Assembly (NCBI RefSeq): GCF_008365405.1
Contig: NZ_QOKV01000030.1
Coordinates: forward strand, 1 to 61,134
DNA from: Azospirillum brasilense
GTDB taxonomy: Bacteria; Pseudomonadota; Alphaproteobacteria; Azospirillales; Azospirillaceae
Direction: 5' to 3'
DNA: 61,134 bases
Under the pieces are notes generated by a model that had not been told where the DNA came from, did no database searches, and saw only the letters and a list, made by a program, of their open reading frames with translations. Position 1 is the stretch's first letter. Every line of letters starts with the position of its first letter. Shown one piece after another: positions 7,849-15,145 of the stretch. The position numbers were made by a program, and so were the translations under genes.

Positions 7849-10167
7849 TCAGTCCTCGCCGTCCTGCAACGCCGGGGGACGCGGGGCGGCGTTGACCGGG
7901 GCGGCGAGCTGGGCGTCGACCACCGCCACCGCCGTCATGTTGACCAGACCGCGCGTGGTCACCGACGGGGTGACGATGTGCACGGGGCGCGCGGCGCCCA
8001 GCAGCATCGGCCCGACATTCTGCGCGTCGGCCATGATCTTCAGCATGTTGAAGGCGATGTTGGCGGCGTCCAGGGTCGGCATGACCAGCAGGTTCGCCTC
8101 GCCCTTCAGGCGGCTGTCGGGCAGCACGCCCTTGCGCAGCACCTCCGAAAGGGCGGCGTCGGCGTGCATCTCGCCGTCCACCTCCAGGTCGGGATTCTCC
8201 TCGGCGATGAGCTGGTAGGCCAGACGCATCTTGCGGGCCGACGGGGTGTCCGCGCTGCCGAAGTTGGAGTGGGAGAGCAGCGCCACCTTCGGCTCGATGC
8301 CGAAGCGCTTCACCTCTTCCGCCGCCAGCCGGGCGATCTCGGCCACCTGCTCGGCGGTCGGGTCGGGGTTGACGTAGGTGTCGCAGATGAAGTGCGTGCC
8401 CTTCTGCGAGATCAGCCCGTTCATCGCGCCGGCCACCTTCACGCCCTTGCGCAGGCCGATCACGTCCATGACGTGGTTGAAGTGGTCGCCGTAGCGGCCC
8501 GAGGTGCCGCAGACCATGCCGTCGGCCTCGCCCCGGCGGACCATCAGCGCGCCGAAGACGCTCGGCTGGGTGCGCACGACGTTCAGCGCGTTGGCCGGCG
8601 ACACGCCGCGGCGGCCCATGAGCTGCCGGTAGACCTCGGCGTAGTTGTGGCAGCGCAGGTCACGGGCGGCCTCGATCACCTCCACGTCCTTGCCGATGCG
8701 GATGCGCAGGCCCATGTCGGCGATGGTCCGCTCGATCACGTCGGCGCGGCCGAGCAGGACCGGGTGGGCGATGCCGTCGTCCACCACCACCTGGGCGCAG
8801 CGCAGGACGCGCGGGTCCTCGCCCTCGGCGTAGGCGATGCGCTTGGGCGCCGCCTTCGCCTTGGTGATGACCGGTTTCATGACGAGGCCGGAACGGAAGA
8901 CATACTGGCCGAGGCTGTCGCGGTAGGCGCGGAAATCGGCGATCGGCCGCGTCGCCACGCCCGACTCCATGGCGGCCTTGGCGACCGCCGAGGACACTTC
9001 GATCACCAGACGCGGGTCGAAGGGCTTGGGCAGGATGTAGTCCGGGCCGAAGCGCAGGTTCTCGCCGACATAGGCGGCGGCCACCACGTCCGACGGCTCG
9101 GCCTGGGCGAGGCTGGCCATGGCGTGGGTGGCGGCGATCTTCATCTCCTCGTTCACCGTCGTCGCCCCGACGTCCAGCGCGCCGCGGAAGATGAAGGGGA
9201 AGCAGAGGACGTTGTTGACTTGGTTCGGGAAGTCCGAGCGGCCGGTGGCGATGATGGCGTCGGGGCGGGCCTGCCGGGCGAGGTCCGGCATGATCTCCGG
9301 CTCCGGGTTGGCCAGCGCCAGCACCAGCGGCTTGTCGGCCATGCGGGCCAACATCTCCGGCTTCAGCACCTTGGCGCCCGACAGGCCGAGGAAGATGTCC
9401 GCCCCGTCGATGACGTCGTTCAGCACGCGGGCGTCGGTGTCCTGCGCGTAGGCGTCCTTGTAGGGGTTCATCTCCTCGTTGCGGCCCTTGTGGACCACGC
9501 CGATGCGGTCGACCAGCCAGACGTTCTCGCGCTTGACGCCCAGGCTGAGCATCAGGTCCAGGCAGGCGATGCCCGCCGCCCCGCCGCCGGTGGAGACGAC
9601 CTTGACCGTGGAGATGTCCTTGCCGACCAGTTTCAGCCCGTTGAGCACGGCCGCACCGACCACGATGGCGGTGCCGTGCTGGTCGTCGTGGAAGACCGGG
9701 ATCTTCATCCGCTCGCGGCAGCGGCGCTCCACCTCGAAGCAGGCGGGGGCGGCGATGTCCTCCAGGTTGATGGCGCCGAAGGTCGGCTCCAGCCGGACGA
9801 TGGTGTCCACCAGACCGTCGACGTCCTTCTCGTTCAGCTCCAGGTCGAAGCAGTCGATGCCGGCGAACTTCTTGAAGAGGACGGCCTTGCCCTCCATGAC
9901 CGGCTTGGCGGCCATCGGACCGATGTCGCCCAGGCCCAGCACCGCCGTGCCGTTGGTGATGACCGCCACGAGGTTCGCGCGGGCCGTCAGCTCCGCGGCC
10001 TGGGCCGGGTCGGCGGCGATGGCGCTGGACGCCGCGGCCACGCCCGGCGAATAGGCCAGCGCGAGGTCGCGCTGGTTCGCCATGGGCTTGGTGGCGACGA
10101 TCGCCAGCTTACCGGGCTTCGGGTTCCGGTGGTACTCAAGCGCCATAGCGTCGAAGTCGCCGGACAT
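7849..10167 (-). CDS. maeB: NADP-dependent malic enzyme with phosphotransacetylase-like C-terminal domain
   Basis: A 772-residue MaeB-type malic enzyme that oxidatively decarboxylates malate to pyruvate. The catalytic domain begins with YHRNPKPGKLAI and AYSPGVAAASSAI (residues 10-60), the nucleotide fold carries STGGGAAGIACLDLM (about 190), and from about 430 a phosphate acetyl/butyryltransferase-like domain follows (RIAYAEGEDPRVLRCAQ). In rhizobial MaeB this second domain is regulatory, senses acetyl-CoA and is not catalytic. Full length. GGGGAG lies before ATG 10167. It supplies pyruvate from C4-dicarboxylates imported by DctA, encoded just upstream, so the neighbourhood is coherent. Confidence 0.94.
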   Translation of the reverse strand: MSGDFDAMALEYHRNPKPGKLAIVATKPMANQRDLALAYSPGVAAASSAIAADPAQAAELTARANLVAVITNGTAVLGLGDIGPMAAKPVMEGKAVLFKKFAGIDCFDLELNEKDVDGLVDTIVRLEPTFGAINLEDIAAPACFEVERRCRERMKIPVFHDDQHGTAIVVGAAVLNGLKLVGKDISTVKVVSTGGGAAGIACLDLMLSLGVKRENVWLVDRIGVVHKGRNEEMNPYKDAYAQDTDARVLNDVIDGADIFLGLSGAKVLKPEMLARMADKPLVLALANPEPEIMPDLARQARPDAIIATGRSDFPNQVNNVLCFPFIFRGALDVGATTVNEEMKIAATHAMASLAQAEPSDVVAAAYVGENLRFGPDYILPKPFDPRLVIEVSSAVAKAAMESGVATRPIADFRAYRDSLGQYVFRSGLVMKPVITKAKAAPKRIAYAEGEDPRVLRCAQVVVDDGIAHPVLLGRADVIERTIADMGLRIRIGKDVEVIEAARDLRCHNYAEVYRQLMGRRGVSPANALNVVRTQPSVFGALMVRRGEADGMVCGTSGRYGDHFNHVMDVIGLRKGVKVAGAMNGLISQKGTHFICDTYVNPDPTAEQVAEIARLAAEEVKRFGIEPKVALLSHSNFGSADTPSARKMRLAYQLIAEENPDLEVDGEMHADAALSEVLRKGVLPDSRLKGEANLLVMPTLDAANIAFNMLKIMADAQNVGPMLLGAARPVHIVTPSVTTRGLVNMTAVAVVDAQLAAPVNAAPRPPALQDGED

Positions 10168-10182
10168 ACGTCCACTCCCCTT

Positions 10183-10201
10183 TTAACTTGATTTCAGTTA
10201 A
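10183..10201. promoter_or_regulatory. Palindrome in the maeB leader, possible operator
   Basis: TTAACT-TGATTTC-AGTTAA is a 6-bp perfect inverted repeat with a 7-nt spacer, 16 bp before the maeB ATG in an AT-rich patch. Its position would let a bound protein block transcription or translation. No known regulator is assigned. Confidence 0.4.
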
Positions 10202-10269
10202 TTTGCCGAACGACGAACTGTTTCCACCCCGGCTTATACCTGAATTGCCCAAGCATCGGAATGGGGAAA

Positions 10270-10294
10270 GGGGCGGTCCGCGGCGGACCGCCCC
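10270..10294 (-). terminator. Terminator after dctA
   Basis: GGGGCGGTCC and GGACCGCCCC form a perfect 10-bp stem with a 5-nt loop, followed by TTT on the minus strand, about 40 bp after the dctA stop. The T-run is short but the stem is very strong. Confidence 0.75.
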
Positions 10295-10332
10295 CTCCTT
10301 TTCACCTCTTGGGACCGGAAGCCGGACCCGCG

Positions 10333-11634
10333 TCAGATGCGGGCGAGCGCCGGTTCCTTGAAGTGCTCCTGGTATTCGGCGACCGCCTTGCTCTCGTCGA
10401 ACTCGCCTTCCATCTTGGCAACCACGATGGTGGCGACGCCGTTGCCGATCAGGTTGGTGATGGCGCGGGCTTCCGACATGAAGCGGTCAACGCCCAGCAG
10501 CAGCGCCAGACCTTCGATCGGCAGATGGCCGGTGGCCGACAGGGTGGCCGCCAGCGTCACGAAGCCGCCGCCGGTGACCGCCGCCGCACCCTTCGAGGTC
10601 AGCATCAGCAGGCCGAGGATGGTCAGCTGCTGCCAGATCGTCAGGTCGATGTTGAAGGCCTGGGCGATGAAGATCGCGGCCATCGACAGGTAGATCGAGG
10701 TGCCGTCCAGGTTGAACGAGTAGCCGGTGGGGATGACGAGGCCGACAACGTGCTTGGAGCAGCCGAACTTCTGCATCTTCTCCATCATGCGCGGCAGCAC
10801 GGACTCCGACGAGGAGGTGCCGAGCACGATCAGCAGCTCGTCCTTGATGTAGCGCAGGAAGGTCAGGAGGCTGAAGTTGTACAGGCGGGCGATGCTGCCC
10901 AGCACGACGAAGACGAACAGCGCCATCGTGATGTAGACCGCCGCCATCAGCTGGCCGAGCGAGGTCAGCGACGACACGCCGTACTTGCCGATGGTGAAGG
11001 ACATCGCGCCGAAGGCACCCAGCGGGGCGACGCGCATCAGGATGCCGATCACGCCGAACATGGCGTGCGACACCTTCTCGAACATGTCCTCGACCACCTT
11101 GCCCTTCTGGCCCATGGCGGACAGCGCGACGCCGAAGATCACCGCGAAGAACAGGATCTGCAGCATGTCGCCCTTGACGAAGGCGCCGACGACGTTGTCC
11201 GGGACGATGTTGACCAGGAAGTCGATGGTGGTGTGGTTCTGCGCCTCGGTGGCGTACTTGGCGACGGCGTCGGCCTTCAGCGAGCCGGCCTGGATGTTCA
11301 TCCCCGCCCCCGGCTTCACCAGATTGACGACCAGCAGGCCGAGACCCAGGGCGAAGGTGGTGACGATCTCGAAATACAGGATCGCCTTGCCGCCGACCTT
11401 GCCGACCTTCTTCATGTCGCCGATCGAGGAGATACCCGTGACCACGGTCAGGAAAACGATCGGGCCGATGACCATCTTGATCATCTTGATGAAGACGTCG
11501 CCCAGGGGCTTCATCTGCACCGCAAGAGCCGGATAGAAATGGCCGAGCAGAATGCCGATGGTGATCGCGGTCAGAACCTGGACGGTCAGGTTCGTGTAGA
11601 ATGGCTTTTTCTGGGGCTGCCCTTGGGCGTGCAT
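10333..11634 (-). CDS. dctA: C4-dicarboxylate/proton symporter DctA
   Basis: A 433-residue inner-membrane carrier of the DAACS family that imports succinate, fumarate and malate with protons. It has eight predicted membrane helices, the serine-rich reentrant motif SSSESVLPRMMEKM (about residue 275), and NLDGTSIYLSMAA and TSKGAAAVTGGGF further on, all typical of DctA. Full length. GAGGAG stands 7-8 nt before ATG 11634. It is divergent from dctBD, and a sigma-54 promoter with upstream palindromes lies between them, the classic arrangement in which DctB/DctD switches on dctA when dicarboxylates are present. Confidence 0.96.
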   Translation of the reverse strand: MHAQGQPQKKPFYTNLTVQVLTAITIGILLGHFYPALAVQMKPLGDVFIKMIKMVIGPIVFLTVVTGISSIGDMKKVGKVGGKAILYFEIVTTFALGLGLLVVNLVKPGAGMNIQAGSLKADAVAKYATEAQNHTTIDFLVNIVPDNVVGAFVKGDMLQILFFAVIFGVALSAMGQKGKVVEDMFEKVSHAMFGVIGILMRVAPLGAFGAMSFTIGKYGVSSLTSLGQLMAAVYITMALFVFVVLGSIARLYNFSLLTFLRYIKDELLIVLGTSSSESVLPRMMEKMQKFGCSKHVVGLVIPTGYSFNLDGTSIYLSMAAIFIAQAFNIDLTIWQQLTILGLLMLTSKGAAAVTGGGFVTLAATLSATGHLPIEGLALLLGVDRFMSEARAITNLIGNGVATIVVAKMEGEFDESKAVAEYQEHFKEPALARI

Positions 11635-11716
11635 GATCGTCTCCTCGTGGCGTTCCTGAAATGGGCTGCCGCTCTTGTCTCGCGGTCGGCGGCCTGCCCG
11701 TCATGCCCCTCTCAAA

Positions 11717-11731
11717 GCAAGCGGTGTGCCA
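11717..11731 (-). promoter_or_regulatory. Sigma-54 (RpoN) promoter of dctA
   Basis: Read on the minus strand, TGGCAC-N5-TTGC is an exact match to the -24/-12 consensus; the -12 element continues as TTGCTTT. Predicted transcription start near 11705, leaving a leader of about 70 nt before dctA. Confidence 0.9.
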
Positions 11732-11770
11732 GAATCAAAAGTGAGGAATCGCAGCGCTCTGACGGAACGC

Positions 11771-11824
11771 GTGGGTCAGAATCCGCACGACAGGGGCGGA
11801 ATCCATGTGCGAAAATCCGCACAT
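11771..11824. promoter_or_regulatory. Probable DctD upstream activating sites
   Basis: Two related palindromes lie 50-95 bp upstream of the -24 element. The strong one (11805-11824) has arms ATGTGCG and CGCACAT around AAAATC; the weaker one (11771-11788) keeps the right half AATCCGCAC. Their centres are about 35 bp apart. Tandem sites upstream of dctA are known for rhizobial DctD. Confidence 0.75.
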
Positions 11825-11863
11825 TGCGACGCCTTGTTGCGATGCGGCATGAATTGAGGACCG

Positions 11864-13681
11864 TTGGTTAGGATCGCCCCCACCCGCCGGACATTTTCGC
11901 AAAGCCGCGACTGGCTGGCTCGGCGGCTGCCCGTCCTGTTCGCCCGTCCGCGGCGGGTGATGCTGGCCGTCCTGGTGATCGGCATGCCGCTGGCCGCGGC
12001 GGTGGCGGCGGGTCTGGCGGCCGACAACGCCAGCGAATCCCTGCGCGAACAGGGGTCGGCGCAGCTGTCGCTGTACGACTCCAACCTGCGCACGGAGCTG
12101 GAGCGGCACGCCGCCGTGCCCATGGTGCTCGCCCGCGACCAGGAGGTCGCCGACCTGCTGCGCGACCCCAGCCCGGAGCGGGTGGACCACCTGAACCGCA
12201 AGCTGGAGGCCATCGCGGCGACGCTGAAGGCGTCGGCCCTCTATGTGATGAACGGGGCGGGCACCACCGTCGCGGCCAGCAACTGGAACGCCGCGCCCAG
12301 CTTCGTCGGGCAGAATTTCAGCTACCGCCCCTATTTCCAGTCGGCCATGGAGCAGGGGGAGGGGCACCATTTCGCGCTCGGCACCACCTCGCTCGTCCCC
12401 GGCTACTACACGGCGCAGCGGGTGGTGGCGGAAAACCGCACAGACGGGCGGCTGGCGGGCGTCGTGGTCCTGAAGGTCGGCTTCCAGGAGCTGGAGCGCG
12501 CCTGGTCGCGCGGCCAGGAGAAGGTTCTGGTCTCCGACCGCGACGGCGTCGTCTTCATCACCAACGTCGAGGGCTGGCGCTACAACGCCCTGCCCCGCCG
12601 CCTGCCGGTCACGCTGCCCGCCGTGGCGGTCCCCGCGACCGAAGAGATCCCCACCCTGCCCTGGGCTTTCGGGGGGGCGTCCGACCGCATCACCCTGCGC
12701 GAGGGCAACGCGGAGCGGCGCTACCTCCTGCAATCCGCCGCGGTGCCCGGCGGCGACTGGACGATCCACGCCCTGACCAGCCTCGCCCCGGTCGCCACCC
12801 GCGCCCAGCAGGCCGGGTTGCTCGCCGCCGCGGTGGTGGCGCTGGCCGCCCTGACCGGCCACGCGCTGGCCCAGCGCCGCCTCAACCTCGTAGAGCGGCT
12901 GGCCCTCCAGGAGGAGGCGCGGGCCGAGCTGGAGCGCCGCGTGGCCGCCGCCACGGCGGAGCTGCGCGCCACCGAGAACGAACTGACCCAGGCGGCCAAG
13001 CTGGCGGCGCTGGGCCAGATGTCGGCGGCCATGGCGCATGAGATCAACCAGCCGCTGGCCGCCATCCGCAGCTTCGCCGACAACGCGGTGGTGCTGCTGG
13101 AGCGCGGACGGCCGGACTCGGTGCGCGACAATCTGGCGGAGATCGCCGACCTGACCGACCGCATGGCTGCCATCACCCGCAGCCTGAAGGGCTTCGCCCG
13201 GCGCGCTTCGGGCACGCTGGGCGCCGTCTCCGCCGCCGCCGCCGTCGGGCAGGCGCTGGCCTTGCTGGAGGCCCGTCTGCGCCGCGAGTCCGTGACGGTG
13301 GACACCGACCTGCCGCCCGGCCCCCTGCTGGTCACCGGCGAGGATGTGCGGTTGCAGCAGGTGCTGGTCAACCTGATCGGCAACGCCGCCGACGCCATGC
13401 GCGTCTCCCCCCATCGCCACGTTCATATCGCCCTGACCACGGAGGGGGAGGAGGCGGTGCTGACCGTCCGCGACAGCGGCCCCGGCATCGCCGAGGCCGA
13501 CCTGCCGCGCATCTTCGTGCCCTTCTTCACGACCAAGGAGGCGGGCGACGGGCTCGGGCTCGGCCTGTCGATCAGCCACGGCATCGTCGAGGATTTCGGC
13601 GGCAGCCTGACCGCCGCCAACCATCCGGAGGGCGGCGCCCTCTTCACCATCCGCCTCAAGCGCAGGGATATCCAGACATGA
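11864..13681 (+). CDS. dctB: C4-dicarboxylate sensor histidine kinase DctB
   Basis: A 605-residue membrane sensor kinase. One membrane helix (about 30-52), a large periplasmic dCACHE-type sensor region (about 55-300), a second helix (about 310-330), a coiled coil, then HisKA with AAMAHEINQPLAAIRSF (catalytic His near 390) and an HATPase domain with NLIGNAADAM, DSGPGIAEADL and GLGLGLSIS. It senses dicarboxylates and phosphorylates DctD. The start is uncertain: the frame opens at TTG 11864, just after GAGGA with a spacer of only 3 nt, and no better start lies before the first helix. It overlaps dctD by 4 bp (ATGA), so the two are translationally coupled. Confidence 0.92.
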   Translation: MVRIAPTRRTFSQSRDWLARRLPVLFARPRRVMLAVLVIGMPLAAAVAAGLAADNASESLREQGSAQLSLYDSNLRTELERHAAVPMVLARDQEVADLLRDPSPERVDHLNRKLEAIAATLKASALYVMNGAGTTVAASNWNAAPSFVGQNFSYRPYFQSAMEQGEGHHFALGTTSLVPGYYTAQRVVAENRTDGRLAGVVVLKVGFQELERAWSRGQEKVLVSDRDGVVFITNVEGWRYNALPRRLPVTLPAVAVPATEEIPTLPWAFGGASDRITLREGNAERRYLLQSAAVPGGDWTIHALTSLAPVATRAQQAGLLAAAVVALAALTGHALAQRRLNLVERLALQEEARAELERRVAAATAELRATENELTQAAKLAALGQMSAAMAHEINQPLAAIRSFADNAVVLLERGRPDSVRDNLAEIADLTDRMAAITRSLKGFARRASGTLGAVSAAAAVGQALALLEARLRRESVTVDTDLPPGPLLVTGEDVRLQQVLVNLIGNAADAMRVSPHRHVHIALTTEGEEAVLTVRDSGPGIAEADLPRIFVPFFTTKEAGDGLGLGLSISHGIVEDFGGSLTAANHPEGGALFTIRLKRRDIQT

Positions 13682-15057
13682 CGACCGGCAGCATCGCCCC
13701 GGGCGGCCCCGTCCTCTTCGTGGACGACGAGCGGTCCGTCCGCCTCGCCGGGCAGCAGGCGCTGGAACTGGCCGGCTTCGACGTCACCGCCTGCGATGGG
13801 GCGGAGCGGGCGCTGCGCCATCTCGGCCGCGACTGGCCGGGCGCCCTGGTCACCGACGTGCGCATGCCTCAGATCGACGGGCTGGAGCTGATGGAGCGCG
13901 CCCTGGCGCTGGACCCCGAACTGCCGGTCATCCTGATCACCGGCCACGGCGACGTGCCGATGGCGGTGGAGGCGATGCGGCGCGGCGCCTACGACTTTCT
14001 GGAAAAGCCCTTCCCCTCCGACCGGCTGGTCGAGGTGACGCGGCGCGCGGTGGAGAAGCGCCGGCTGGTGCTGGAGAACCGCCGCCTGCGCGACCAGCTG
14101 GCCGGGCTGCCCGCCGGGGAGGCCTCGCCCATCGTCGGGCGGACACCGGGGATCGAGCGGCTGCGCAGCGCCATCGCCGCGGTGGCCGACACCGACGCCG
14201 ACGTGCTGGTGCTGGGCGAGACCGGCACCGGCAAGGAGATGGTCGCCCGCGCCCTCCACGCCGGCAGCAATCGGCGCAAGCACCCCTTCGTCGCCCTGAA
14301 CTGCGGCGCCATGCCCGAGGCGATCTTCGAGAGCGAGCTGTTCGGGCACGAGGCCGGGGCCTTCACCGGGGCCGGCAAGCGCCGCGTCGGGCGCATCGAG
14401 CACGCCAGCGGCGGCACCCTCTTCCTCGACGAGATCGAGAGCATGCCGCTGTCGCTCCAGGTCAAGCTGCTCCGCGTGATCCAGGAGCGGGTGGTGGAGC
14501 CGCTCGGCTCGAACGAGCTGATCCCCGTGGACCTGCGCGTCGTCGCCGCGACCAAGGTGGACCTGCGCAAGGCGGCCAGCGAGGGCAAGTTCCGCGAGGA
14601 CCTCTATTACCGGCTCAACGTCGTCGTGGTGACCATCCCGCCGCTGCGCGACCGCCGCGACGACATCCCCCTGCTGTTCCAGCATTTCGTCGTCCAGGCC
14701 GCCGCCCGCTACAACCGCGAGCCTCGCGCGCCCAGCCCGGCGCAGGTGCAGCGGCTGGCGGCCCACGACTGGCCGGGCAACGTCCGCGAACTGCGCAACG
14801 CCGCCGACCGCTTCGTTCTCGGGTTGGACGACGCGCTGGCCGCCGTGGGCGGCGGCGCTCCGGTGATGGCGGCGGGCCGCGCTGGGCTGTCGCTGGCCGA
14901 GCAGGTCGACCTGTTCGAGAAGAGCCTGATCGAAAGCGAACTGGCGCGGGCCAAGGGCAGCGTGAAGGCCGCCATCGAAGCGCTGAGCATTCCGCGCAAG
15001 ACCTTCTACGACAAGCTGAAGCGCTACGGCCTCAGCCGCGAGGATTTCGTGGAGTGA
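13678..15057 (+). CDS. dctD: Sigma-54-dependent response regulator DctD
   Basis: A 459-residue NtrC-family activator. Receiver domain with phospho-acceptor Asp in TDVRMPQIDGLELM (about 60), AAA+ domain with Walker A GETGTGKE (about 180), the sigma-54 contact loop GAFTGA (about 230) and FLDEIESMPLSLQ, and a Fis-type helix-turn-helix at the C-terminus (VKAAIEALSIPRKTFYDKLK). It is expected to bind the palindromes before dctA and open the RpoN promoter there. Overlaps the dctB stop by ATGA. Full length for DctD. Confidence 0.95.
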   Translation: MTTGSIAPGGPVLFVDDERSVRLAGQQALELAGFDVTACDGAERALRHLGRDWPGALVTDVRMPQIDGLELMERALALDPELPVILITGHGDVPMAVEAMRRGAYDFLEKPFPSDRLVEVTRRAVEKRRLVLENRRLRDQLAGLPAGEASPIVGRTPGIERLRSAIAAVADTDADVLVLGETGTGKEMVARALHAGSNRRKHPFVALNCGAMPEAIFESELFGHEAGAFTGAGKRRVGRIEHASGGTLFLDEIESMPLSLQVKLLRVIQERVVEPLGSNELIPVDLRVVAATKVDLRKAASEGKFREDLYYRLNVVVVTIPPLRDRRDDIPLLFQHFVVQAAARYNREPRAPSPAQVQRLAAHDWPGNVRELRNAADRFVLGLDDALAAVGGGAPVMAAGRAGLSLAEQVDLFEKSLIESELARAKGSVKAAIEALSIPRKTFYDKLKRYGLSREDFVE

Positions 15058-15145
15058 CCCGTCTTCCAGCGATGGACGGCGGGACCGCGATGGGCGAAAA
15101 GACCCGCTGACCCTAACCGCTGCCCATGGACACCGGAGGCCCGCC

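Noticed and set aside
7417..10191. Very long open frame (924 codons) opposite maeB, and similar ones opposite dctA, scpA, pccA, PccR and the RND gene
   Set aside because: They are mirror frames of strongly coding genes in GC-rich DNA, rich in Arg/Gly/His with no motif, and lack ribosome sites.
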